Shown here in pieces: positions 49,950 through 58,152 of a DNA stretch of 64,000 bases. The notes under the pieces are model-generated. The model was not told where the DNA came from, did not search any database, and saw nothing but the letters and a program-made list of their open reading frames with translations. Source of the DNA: Verrucomicrobiaceae bacterium. GTDB taxonomy: Bacteria > Verrucomicrobiota > Verrucomicrobiia > Verrucomicrobiales > Verrucomicrobiaceae. The position numbers and the translations under genes were made by a program. The stretch covers positions 1 through 64,000 of the forward strand of contig JAEUHJ010000167.1 in the NCBI GenBank assembly GCA_016795375.1, given 5' to 3'. Position 1 is the first letter of the stretch. Each line of letters opens with the position of its first letter.

Positions 49950-51491
49950 TCAGGGGAGCGGTTTGCGCGGCTCGATGTCGGTTGGATTGATCCAGCCGGC
50001 CTTCACAGGCTCGCCGCACATGAATTTCTCGTAGAAGCCGGCGTTGGGCTTCATGGCGTGCTCGTAAGTGTCAAAGACGTCTCCTTTGCCTTCCATGCGC
50101 GGGTCACCCTGTGCTTTCAGCTCGGCGTGAAGCTGGGCGCGCATCGCGATGACTCGCGGATCGGCGGGGAGGTTCTTCACGAGGTCGGGATCGGCTTTGA
50201 GGTCGTAGAACTCCGTGGCTGGACGCATGCCGAAGCAGAGCTGCCAGAAAGGATCGGCGGGGTTTTTGCGATGCGCGTCCAGGATATACGATTTCGTCGC
50301 CCCGGCGTCGCAATCCATGTAGCCGGTCTCAGGATTGCCGCCGGGCCAGCGCATTGGCTCGAAGTTCTCGATGAAGACGCTGTCGTGCTTCACGATGGCG
50401 CGGATGGGATAGCCCCAGTCGTCGGGACGGCCCACATCGTTGCGCTCCCTGCCGATGAGGACGTGATCGCGCATGTGAACAGGTTTGCTGGCAAAGAGAT
50501 CGGTCAGACTGCGCCCGGGGGACTCCGCCATTCCTGTCTCGTCCCACTTCAAACCGGCGACTTCGACGAACGTCGGCGCGAGGTCGATGAAGCTGATGAA
50601 ATCGTCGATCACGCGGCCGGGATTCGCGATGCCTTTCTTCCACATGACGGCGAAAGGCACATGATTGGCCAGCACGTTCGCGTTTCCCTTGCTACGCGGG
50701 AAGGGCATGCCGTGGTCGGCGGTGACGATGACGAGCGTGTTGTCCAGCAGGCCGCGTTTTTCCAGTTCGGCGAGCATGCGGCCGAGATGAGCGTCGAAAT
50801 GCTCCACCTCGAAGGCATAGTCGAGCATGTCGTTGCGGATCACGTCGTTGTCCGGCCAGCAGGCTGGCACATGGTTGACATCGGAGAGTTTTTTGCCGCC
50901 TTTGGCGACACCGCTGCCGAATTCATAACTCCGATGCGGTTCGATGGCGCCGTACCAGAAGCACCAGGGCTTGCCGGCGGGCGCGGCATCGAGGAAATCG
51001 GTGAAGTTCGCGGCGTAGTCATTTCTGCCGATCCCGGGCGTCGGCGGCGTGGCTTTGCGTTTGTTCCACGGGGTGCCGGTCATCTGGCGCGGCCTGCCGT
51101 TTGCATCGTTCGCCACGCCGGGACCCCAGCCTTTCGTCGTGTGGCCGACGTTCCAGCCGTTTTCGGCCAGTGCCTCGCCCCAGCCTTTGAACTCCGGCGG
51201 GAAGTAACAGATGTGATTTGCCGCCTCCTTGAGCTGCCAGGAGTTGCGGCCGGTGAGGATGCACGCGCGTGAGGGCGCGCACTTCGCATTCGGCGTGTAG
51301 GCGTTTTTGAAAAGCAGTCCGTCCTTCGCCACGCGGTCGAAATGCGGTGTCTTCACCCACGGCGTGCCATACGCGCCCGCGTGCGCGCCCCAGTCGTCGG
51401 CGATGGCGAAGAGGATGTTGGGGCGCGGCTCCGTCGCGAATGACGAAACCAGAATGATGAATGACGAATAAACGGCCGCGATGAGCTTCAT
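49950..51491 (-). CDS. Secreted sulfatase, heparan N-sulfatase-like
   Basis: 513 residues. The signal peptide spans the first 20 residues and is partly encoded by a short dispersed repeat (51438-51469). [16 protein letters not shown] gives the metal Asp pair. The formylglycine site is Cys71 in [12 protein letters not shown], fully canonical. [31 protein letters not shown] and the rest resemble N-sulfoglucosamine sulfohydrolase-type (S1_8-like) enzymes. Hydrolyses sulfate from glycosaminoglycan-like or algal polysaccharide, outside the cytoplasm. It is convergent with the sugar porter and just downstream of the second RM operon on the same strand. Confidence 0.85.
   Translation of the reverse strand: MKLIAAVYSSFIILVSSFATEPRPNILFAIADDWGAHAGAYGTPWVKTPHFDRVAKDGLLFKNAYTPNAKCAPSRACILTGRNSWQLKEAANHICYFPPEFKGWGEALAENGWNVGHTTKGWGPGVANDANGRPRQMTGTPWNKRKATPPTPGIGRNDYAANFTDFLDAAPAGKPWCFWYGAIEPHRSYEFGSGVAKGGKKLSDVNHVPACWPDNDVIRNDMLDYAFEVEHFDAHLGRMLAELEKRGLLDNTLVIVTADHGMPFPRSKGNANVLANHVPFAVMWKKGIANPGRVIDDFISFIDLAPTFVEVAGLKWDETGMAESPGRSLTDLFASKPVHMRDHVLIGRERNDVGRPDDWGYPIRAIVKHDSVFIENFEPMRWPGGNPETGYMDCDAGATKSYILDAHRKNPADPFWQLCFGMRPATEFYDLKADPDLVKNLPADPRVIAMRAQLHAELKAQGDPRMEGKGDVFDTYEHAMKPNAGFYEKFMCGEPVKAGWINPTDIEPRKPLP
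51438..51469 (-). repeat. TGACGAA-type dispersed repeat inside a signal-peptide coding region (1)
   Basis: Plus-strand AATGACGAAACCAGAA, then TGATG, then AATGACGAAT; almost the same 30 bases occur at 59873-59903. Read on the minus strand it encodes the hydrophobic stretch [11 protein letters not shown] of the sulfatase signal peptide. The unit is built from copies of ATTCGTCATTC-like words. Confidence 0.75.
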
Positions 51492-51553
51492 GGGCGGAAT
51501 TAACGGCGGGTGAGCTGGAGATGCTTCAAGCGTCTCTCATGGCAGCACCGGTT

Positions 51554-53269
51554 TCAGATTTGTTTCAACCCCAGTAGCAACTCCTGTACTTCGCGGCCCT
51601 TCGTTTCAATGAGGTCGATGAGTTCGGCGGAGCTGCGGGTGTCTTCGGTGCTCTTGGCATTGGGATTGACGGCTTTGAGGTCAAAGGCTGCGTCTTCGAT
51701 GGACTGGGCTTTGGACTCGATCTCGCGGATTTCGCGTTCGCAGGCGGTGATGAGTTTTTTGGCTTCCTCCAGCTTCTCGGTCTTGGCTTTGGTCTTCTTG
51801 AGCTGGTCGAGCTGTTCTTGATGCTTCTTGAGCCGGGCTTTCGGCTCAGCGGCAGTGGCGCGGAGCTTGTCAGCTTCCGTTTTGGCCTGCCGACGGCGGT
51901 CAGCGATGTTGAGAGTCCAGCTTCGGTCGCCGTCAACGCGCGTTGGCAGCAGTTTGAAGAACTCCGCGAGATGCTGGCGGGTGAAGGGTGTCTTCTTCGC
52001 CACCTTCACGCCGCTGAGATCGAAGTACCAAATCTTCTCCGTGGCCCTGCCTTTGGTGAAGAACAGCACGTTCGTTTTCACGCCTGCACCTGTGGCGGTG
52101 AAGACGCCGCCGGGCAGGCTCAGCACGCACCAGAGATCACAGGTGTCGAGCAGGCGGCGCTTGGTTTTGATGAAGGCGTCTTGGTTCGTTTGAAAAAGGA
52201 TGCCCTCTGGCAGCACGATGGCGCAGCGGCCTTCGGGCTTGAGTGTCTCCATCACGTCCTGGAGGAAGAGCACCTCCGTGGCGCGGGATTTGTAGGCGAA
52301 GCGGGTCTGCGCGTCCTCGCCCTCCTTGCCGCCAAAGGGCGGATTGGTCAGGATCACGTCAAACTGCCCCGGCGCGTTCTGGTAGAGGCCGCTGTAGATT
52401 TCCTCGCGCGTCAATGTGTTGCCATGCCAGAGATGCGGCTCGTCGATACCGTGCAGCACCAGATTCGCCAAGGCGATGGGATAGACGAGGTTCTCCTTCT
52501 CCCGGCCGTAAAAGGTCTTGTGCTTCAACGCTTCGATTTGATCGCCCGTGGCGTTTTCACCCAGCGCGCCGCGCATGAACTCATACGCCTGCGCCAGGAA
52601 GCCGCCCGTGCCGCAGCAAGGATCGCACACGGTTTCTCCGACTTTCGGCGCGATCACCTCCACGATGGCGCGGATGACCTCACGCGGGGTGAAGAACTGA
52701 CCGCCGTCATTGCCCTTCTCGCCCATTTTCAGCAGGAGGCCCTCGTAAATCTGGCTCAGGGCAAAGACGTGCGTGTCATCCACCGTGTCGAGGCTGATCT
52801 CGTGAATCTTGTCCAGCACATCGAGCAGGTTCCGCTGGGTATCGACGCGGGTGCGGTCCACGCTGGACATGATCTCGCTCATCACCTTTTGACGCGGCGT
52901 GGCGTTCGGTTTGTCCTTCAGCGCCTTCAGGTGAGGGATGAGCCGCGTGTTCACGAAGTCGTAAAACGCGTTTGTCGTGCTCTCCACCAGCTTCTTGCGC
53001 TCCGGGGCCTCCGGCGCGGCCCAGTCCCGCCAACGAAACGGTGGCAAAAGCGAGGGGCGAAAGTCCGCTCCGACCACCGCCGCGTTTGCCGCCTCGATCT
53101 CCTCCGTTTCGTCCAGGATGCGCAGGAAAAGGATCCACGTCAGCTCCGGCACATACTGCAGCGCCCCCGCGCAGTTCGAGCGCCGCAGGATGTCACACAC
53201 GCTCCAGATCGCGCTGTCCAGCCCGGCGCGGGTGGTCGTTTTGGGCTTTGTCTTTGGTTTGGCTGCCAT
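51554..53269 (-). CDS. hsdM: Type I restriction-modification methyltransferase subunit HsdM (second system)
   Basis: 571 residues. The HsdM N-terminal helical domain runs to about residue 160. GGQFFTPREVIRAIVEVI leads into the SAM motif DPCCGTGGFL (about residue 215), and VILTNPPFGGKEG holds the NPPF catalytic motif (about residue 307). The C-terminal 130 residues are a long charged coiled coil (LKKHQEQLDQLKKTKAKTEKLEEAKK), longer than in the first HsdM. Adenine N6 methylation. It is the last gene of the operon, 2 bases after the DUF1828-type gene. It is only distantly similar to the HsdM at 18873, so the two systems are not recent duplicates. Confidence 0.9.
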   Translation of the reverse strand: MAAKPKTKPKTTTRAGLDSAIWSVCDILRRSNCAGALQYVPELTWILFLRILDETEEIEAANAAVVGADFRPSLLPPFRWRDWAAPEAPERKKLVESTTNAFYDFVNTRLIPHLKALKDKPNATPRQKVMSEIMSSVDRTRVDTQRNLLDVLDKIHEISLDTVDDTHVFALSQIYEGLLLKMGEKGNDGGQFFTPREVIRAIVEVIAPKVGETVCDPCCGTGGFLAQAYEFMRGALGENATGDQIEALKHKTFYGREKENLVYPIALANLVLHGIDEPHLWHGNTLTREEIYSGLYQNAPGQFDVILTNPPFGGKEGEDAQTRFAYKSRATEVLFLQDVMETLKPEGRCAIVLPEGILFQTNQDAFIKTKRRLLDTCDLWCVLSLPGGVFTATGAGVKTNVLFFTKGRATEKIWYFDLSGVKVAKKTPFTRQHLAEFFKLLPTRVDGDRSWTLNIADRRRQAKTEADKLRATAAEPKARLKKHQEQLDQLKKTKAKTEKLEEAKKLITACEREIREIESKAQSIEDAAFDLKAVNPNAKSTEDTRSSAELIDLIETKGREVQELLLGLKQI

Positions 53270-53271
53270 GC

Positions 53272-54060
53272 TTATGCAGCGAGCGAAAGATTCAGCCGGT
53301 CTGTTTCCGCAGGGAAGCTGACAATGTTGGAAACGCTCTCCAGTCGTTTCAGGTCTTCCTCGCGAAACACGTCATTGCTGGAGTCATACACCGTCAGGCA
53401 CTGGTAATCATTTCGCGTGGGTGTGATGTCATACCAGCGGGCAAATGCCTCGTTGCTCAGGGTGTGGGCTGCGAAACGGTTGGCGGTGGAGAGTATCTGC
53501 ACCAGCGAGCGCATGCGCTGTCCTTCAACGAGGAAATCAAACGACACCTCCTTGCCATACTGGCCCGCGATCTTGACTCCAGGCTGGTAGGGACGGTCCA
53601 GCGTGACGATGAACTCCTCAAAGTCCTCCGTGAGCGCCAGCGGTGCGCGCAGCCTTTGTGTGTAGGCCAGGTCGGCCACGCGGATGCAGACCTGCGCCAG
53701 CCGCAGCATCGCATCCGGCAGGTCTTTCATCTCCTCTTTCTTGAGCCGGACACGGAAGGCTCCGCCCTCCTGTTCCACGCCGAGCGTGGCGCAGATGTCC
53801 GCCAGGGTCTGCTTGCGTTTCTGGCTGGTCCAGGGCTTCACATGCAGGTCCAGCAGGTAGGCGGTCGTCTGGCCTTTGTCCGAAAGTTCGAAGCCCTCAA
53901 AAAGATCACCATCCACCTTGAGAAACACATCAATCTGAGAGCCATCCGGGTAGCGGAAGGGCGTCGCCAGACGCAGCGACCCGTCACGCACCTGGTCACA
54001 GGCAGTGATGAGGCAGACATCGGTGATGAGGCTGCGGATGTTGGAGCAGTCAGGCGTCAT
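53272..54060 (-). CDS. DUF1828/DUF1829 protein inside the second RM operon
   Basis: 262 residues. The N-terminal half resembles DUF1828 (TPFRYPDGSQIDVFLKVDG, FELSDKGQTTAYLLDL), a small domain found in phage and mobile-element neighbourhoods. The second half resembles DUF1829 (FDFLVEGQRMRSLVQILS, ARWYDITPTRNDYQCLTVYDSSND). Neither domain has a proven activity; no nuclease or nucleotide-binding motif is evident. The ATG overlaps the stop of the preceding 141-residue gene by 4 bases, and the stop is 2 bases from hsdM, so it is a tightly coupled internal cistron. An anti-phage or RM-modulating role is inference from position only. Confidence 0.75.
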   Translation of the reverse strand: MTPDCSNIRSLITDVCLITACDQVRDGSLRLATPFRYPDGSQIDVFLKVDGDLFEGFELSDKGQTTAYLLDLHVKPWTSQKRKQTLADICATLGVEQEGGAFRVRLKKEEMKDLPDAMLRLAQVCIRVADLAYTQRLRAPLALTEDFEEFIVTLDRPYQPGVKIAGQYGKEVSFDFLVEGQRMRSLVQILSTANRFAAHTLSNEAFARWYDITPTRNDYQCLTVYDSSNDVFREEDLKRLESVSNIVSFPAETDRLNLSLAA

Positions 54061-54482
54061 GGTTCGTTAAACGTGCCGGTGTGCTTGATGTTGGCCTGCT
54101 GGAGCAGAATCTCCCAGACTTCTTTCACCGTGGGCAGGTTTTCCAGGTCCGGGCGGGCCACGGCGGCAGGCAGGTTATTGCGTGGATCGCTGTCCTTGCG
54201 CAGGTCGTGCTTGTGCGTCCGCCCGACAAGCGGGTGGATAGTCCCGTTGACGCACACCCTGCAGATCGGCCCGGTCCCACGCAGCACGAAATTCAAGGTG
54301 ATCGAGGGTATCCCGGGCTTGTAGGTGCCGTTGAGCACCACGTCGTAATTCAGAACATTGTCCACCTTCACATCCTCAAACACCAGATTGGGGCTGGTGG
54401 GCTGCTTCAGTTCAAAAACAATGTCGGAAGTGATCTGCTTGTCGGGCAGGTTCCGCAGGGCTTCAAATTCGGCACGATTCAT
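54057..54482 (-). CDS. Hypothetical protein inside the second RM operon
   Basis: 141 residues, no family recognised. The middle is beta-rich (VFEDVKVDNVLNYDVVLNGTYKPGIPSITLNFVLRG), followed by PICRVCVNGTIH with a C-x-x-C, and HPLVGRTHKHDLRK, with a helical end (VKEVWEILLQQANI). The Cys pair with nearby His residues could bind metal, but the pattern is incomplete. It lies 10 bases after hsdS and overlaps the DUF1828-type gene by 4 bases (ATGA). The two unknown genes together form a module between hsdS and hsdM. A toxin-antitoxin or modulator pair is possible but unproven. Confidence 0.7.
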   Translation of the reverse strand: MNRAEFEALRNLPDKQITSDIVFELKQPTSPNLVFEDVKVDNVLNYDVVLNGTYKPGIPSITLNFVLRGTGPICRVCVNGTIHPLVGRTHKHDLRKDSDPRNNLPAAVARPDLENLPTVKEVWEILLQQANIKHTGTFNEP

Positions 54483-54492
54483 AATGAGGCGA

Positions 54493-55671
54493 TTATAGGC
54501 TCCCGAACGCCTCCCGCAAGAACGCGCCCGGCAGCTTGTCGAGGGCTTCGAGCTGGGTGCCCAGGGCCTTTTGGAGCTGCTGGAGGTGCGTGAACTGTTC
54601 CCGCAACCGCGCGGCGATCTGGCGCTGGGTTTTCAGCGGAGGAATTGGTATGTCCGTGGCGGCGAGTTGGGCACGTCCGATCTTTTTCATCGTGTCGCTG
54701 GCACCGGAGGCACGCTCCTGCCAGTAACCTGTCACAAACAGGTAGGAAAACCAAGCGGCGGCATAGGCAGGCACCACACCATCTCTGGCTCGCAGCCGGA
54801 TGGTGAGATCAGAGGCTACCAACGGCTGCTTGCTGCCTTCAAAGAGCGCGACACGGCCAACCAACGCGGGTGTGTTGCTGCGGGCGATCATAATCTCGCC
54901 AGAAGAGATGCGGGCATCAGCCACATCATCCTCCATCATGAGCGCGTCTTTCACGCCAGACTCGGTGAATCCAGTCTCTTGCAAACAGGCTGTGGTCACA
55001 GCCCTCACCGCCGCTGTGCCTTTCAAATTGATCGAACGGGCGGGAAGGAAATCGCAGGCATCTCCCACACTGCGCACAGGCCATTCGTTTGTCTCGTCCT
55101 CCTGAAAAATCTCCTTCAAAAGCCGTGTCGGGAGACTGGCGGCCGCCTTCGCCTGCTCCTCGACCCGGCGGCGGGTTTCTTCGACGGCGGTCATCTGGGA
55201 TTTCAGGTGCGTGGCGAGGCGGCGCTGGGTGGGGAGGTCGGGAAGCTCGACCGGTTGCGACAAAACCTGCTTGTCGGACACCGCTGGATAGTTTGCGCCT
55301 CGCGCAAGCTCCGTCAGGGCTTCGACAAAAGCAGGTGTTTGAACCGTGTAGAACAAGAAGTCAGCATCCACACATTTTGAAGGCCGCAGAACACAAAAAC
55401 CCGTGCTACAAACGGATTCGTCCAACTCCAATGGGATACATGCCACCGCATTCAGGTTTGGGCGAGTGGTGGCGATGATGACGTCTCCGGCCCGAACGGC
55501 ATTTCGGGCACGGCTTGGAGCATCTGCGCCCAAAAGCGTCTTTGCAGCGACGACTTTTTTACTGCGATTGTCCACCGCCGAGATGTCCACATATCGAAAC
55601 ACTCCATTAGGCTTCCGTGTCGGATCGACAGTTTCGGTTGGAACACAGATTTTACCCAGTGTCGTCCTCAT
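54493..55671 (-). CDS. hsdS: Type I specificity subunit HsdS (second system)
   Basis: 392 residues: first target-recognition domain about 1-150, conserved helix about 152-190 (LPDLPTQRRLATHLKSQM), second target domain about 195-335, second helix to the end (PPLKTQRQIAARLREQFTHLQQL). The start is fixed by the ATGA overlap with hsdR. The first target domain strongly resembles that of the HsdS at 20771: shared DPTR-PN, DAPSRAR, ATxRP, ELDExVCSTG and VLRP/VLRA patterns in the same order. The second target domain is unrelated. It determines the bipartite recognition sequence. Confidence 0.9.
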   Translation of the reverse strand: MRTTLGKICVPTETVDPTRKPNGVFRYVDISAVDNRSKKVVAAKTLLGADAPSRARNAVRAGDVIIATTRPNLNAVACIPLELDESVCSTGFCVLRPSKCVDADFLFYTVQTPAFVEALTELARGANYPAVSDKQVLSQPVELPDLPTQRRLATHLKSQMTAVEETRRRVEEQAKAAASLPTRLLKEIFQEDETNEWPVRSVGDACDFLPARSINLKGTAAVRAVTTACLQETGFTESGVKDALMMEDDVADARISSGEIMIARSNTPALVGRVALFEGSKQPLVASDLTIRLRARDGVVPAYAAAWFSYLFVTGYWQERASGASDTMKKIGRAQLAATDIPIPPLKTQRQIAARLREQFTHLQQLQKALGTQLEALDKLPGAFLREAFGSL

Positions 55672-58094
55672 GCCGCAAACAACCTCTCTTTCGTTCCCGT
55701 GAGCAGTTTCGCCGGATCATCGAACAGCCGCAGCGCGGGGATGCCGCCGGCTTTGACGACCATGGGGGTGTTGAAGATGTGCGGGGTCTCCAGCGCTTCC
55801 GTTCCACCGAGGGAGAACTGACTGGCGATGGCCTTCACGGTGGCGGCGGTGGGCGGGGGCATGAGCTGGAGCCAGGGCTGCTGCTTGTAGGTGAAGGCAT
55901 AGGCGCGGTCCGCCCGCGTCTGGCGCACGATGCCGTAGCCCACCTCGCCCAGCACGTCGTAGAGATCGCACTCGGCGGCTTCCTGGGCCACTTGCAGGGC
56001 GCGGGGTGAGAAACCGCCGCGCACGATGCTGTCAATGAGGCCGCGACGCTCCGGCGGCAGCACCCACAGCCTGCGGAACTCGGTGATGCTCCCGGCCTGG
56101 GCGATGAGCCGCTGCGCGATGTGCTCCCGATACTGCTCCAGTGTCACGCGGGCATGGCGGCCCTCCAGCGTGGCGGTGAGGTAGCGCCCGGTGGGCTCGA
56201 TGCGGATGGTGACGCCCTCGACGATGGCGGGTGGCTCCGCAGGCGGAGGTGGCGTTTTTTTCTCGCCGGAACTGCCTTTGAACTTCGTGAAAAACTCCCG
56301 CCCCAGCAGCGCGGTGGCCTCCGTGTAGTCAAACACGCGGAACATCATCTTTCCGCTGTCAGGGTCCAGCCGCGTGCCGCGCCCCAGCATCTGCGCGAAG
56401 ACGATGGGGCTGCGCACATACTGCATGAAGGCGATGTTTTGCAGGCAGGGCACATCGACGCCGGTGCTGAGCAGATCGACCGTGCACGCGATGAAGTGGG
56501 ATGAGGCGCTGCCACGCAGATCCGGCACATGATCCGTGCCGCCGGACTTCGCGGTGCATTTGAAGGCGAAGTAGGCCTTTGCCTCCTGCCCGTGCGCCAG
56601 GCACCAATCGCGGTAGAGATTGCCAAGCTGCTCGCTCATGGCCTCCGCATGGCGGTCACTGGCGCAGAAGAGGATGGTCTTTTGCTCCGGCGTGCCACCG
56701 TGGGTGATGAGCTGCTCCAGCAGATGCTGCGAGAGAGCCAGAACACGCTCCGGCAGCAGCAGGCGCTCATCCAGCTCGCCGGGGCTGTATTCCTCTTTCA
56801 AGTTCGCGGAGGTGATGGGTGCGCCGGTGGCGCTGCTTTTAAGATTTTTCGCCTCCAGCTCGGCGCGGGTCACATTCCGCAGCCGCTCGGCCTCGGTCTG
56901 GCCTTCGTGGAAGAGATCAAAGGTGAAAATCTCCGGCGGGGCCAGGTAGCCGTCCTCGATGCCCTGGGAGAGCGTGTATTCATACACCGGCTCGCCAAAG
57001 TGTTTCACATTGTCCCGCCACTTGGCCTCATCATGGCTGGCCTCGCTGGATTTCTTGCCCAGCTCGATCTGCCGCGGAGTGGCGGTGAGGCCGATCTGCA
57101 CAGCGGCGGGATTTTCCTCCAAAATGAACTTCCAGTCACCCCACGCGGAGCGGTGACACTCGTCGATGACGATGTGGGAGAAGGTGTTCTTTTCGGCGTA
57201 GTGCTTGAAGAAGAAGTTCCGCGCCTCCTTGCCGCGGTCGCCATCCAGCGTCTGGTAGGTGGCGATGTGGATGCGGGCGTTTTTGGCGAAGTTTTTGCCA
57301 TCCTCCGTCTCATACACCTCCGCCACATCGGAGCCGAAGAGGTTCCGAAACGCCCCGAGCGCCTGCGAGCGCAGCTCATCCCGATCGCACACGAAAAGCG
57401 CCTTTCGCAGCAGCCCGGCATCGGCAATGCGCTTGAGCAGATTCACCGCGATGAAGGTCTTTCCCGCACCCGTGGCGAGACTCAGCAGCGCACGCAGCTT
57501 TCCGCCCGCCAGCGCCTCAAACACGGCCCGGATGGCCGCATCCTGATAATACCGCCGCACCGCCTCGCCACCCGCATACGGAATGAGCAGCGGACGCGCG
57601 GCCTCGGAGTCCAGCGAGAAGCCTTTCCCGATCTCATACCGCTGCCGCAGCGCCTCTGGCGTGGGAAACTCGCTCATCGGCCGCGCCGGCGAAACCTGCC
57701 CGGTGAAGTGGTCATACTCGATGAAGGCATGACCATTGCTGGCGAAGACAAACGGGACATTGAACCGCTTCGACGCGCCGGAGTAGTCAATCCCCTGCTG
57801 AAGCCCCTCCGCCGGGTCTTTCGTCTCCGCCTTCGCCTCGATGTAGGCCAGCGCCACCGGCTGCGCACTGGCGCTGATCTTGAAACGAAGCGTGTAATCG
57901 ACGCGACCCTTCGACAACCGCCGTGCCTCGCCCTCAATGACCTCGATCCCGCCCGCCGTCTCCTCCCGGCGGATGTGCTCCTCCGTCCACTGCGCCGCGT
58001 AGAGCCGCGGATCGATCAGTTTTGCCCGCGTGTCCGCCTCTCCGTATGGCTCGCGGTCTTCGAGAGTCCAGGGTGCGTGTGAGAGGGCGGGCAT
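55668..58094 (-). CDS. hsdR: Type I restriction subunit HsdR (second system)
   Basis: 808 residues from the ATG at 58094 (another ATG at 58142 is in frame). The N-terminal PD-(D/E)xK nuclease has VDYTLRF and AYIEAKAET (about residues 83-108). Walker A is LATGAGKTF (about residue 210), the DEAH-type box is VIDECHRS and the following TATP is present. The helicase C-terminal motif is GRGTRLDPDSGK. All motor and nuclease elements are therefore intact. It cuts unmethylated DNA after translocation, with M2S. It is the first gene of the operon; its stop overlaps the hsdS ATG. Its nuclease domain is homologous to the truncated HsdR at 23556. Confidence 0.9.
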   Translation of the reverse strand: MPALSHAPWTLEDREPYGEADTRAKLIDPRLYAAQWTEEHIRREETAGGIEVIEGEARRLSKGRVDYTLRFKISASAQPVALAYIEAKAETKDPAEGLQQGIDYSGASKRFNVPFVFASNGHAFIEYDHFTGQVSPARPMSEFPTPEALRQRYEIGKGFSLDSEAARPLLIPYAGGEAVRRYYQDAAIRAVFEALAGGKLRALLSLATGAGKTFIAVNLLKRIADAGLLRKALFVCDRDELRSQALGAFRNLFGSDVAEVYETEDGKNFAKNARIHIATYQTLDGDRGKEARNFFFKHYAEKNTFSHIVIDECHRSAWGDWKFILEENPAAVQIGLTATPRQIELGKKSSEASHDEAKWRDNVKHFGEPVYEYTLSQGIEDGYLAPPEIFTFDLFHEGQTEAERLRNVTRAELEAKNLKSSATGAPITSANLKEEYSPGELDERLLLPERVLALSQHLLEQLITHGGTPEQKTILFCASDRHAEAMSEQLGNLYRDWCLAHGQEAKAYFAFKCTAKSGGTDHVPDLRGSASSHFIACTVDLLSTGVDVPCLQNIAFMQYVRSPIVFAQMLGRGTRLDPDSGKMMFRVFDYTEATALLGREFFTKFKGSSGEKKTPPPPAEPPAIVEGVTIRIEPTGRYLTATLEGRHARVTLEQYREHIAQRLIAQAGSITEFRRLWVLPPERRGLIDSIVRGGFSPRALQVAQEAAECDLYDVLGEVGYGIVRQTRADRAYAFTYKQQPWLQLMPPPTAATVKAIASQFSLGGTEALETPHIFNTPMVVKAGGIPALRLFDDPAKLLTGTKERLFAA

Positions 58095-58152
58095 GGGTGT
58101 GACAAGAGATGCTGGAGCCGCTATCTCAAGGCAAGAAAGCATTATTCAACGG

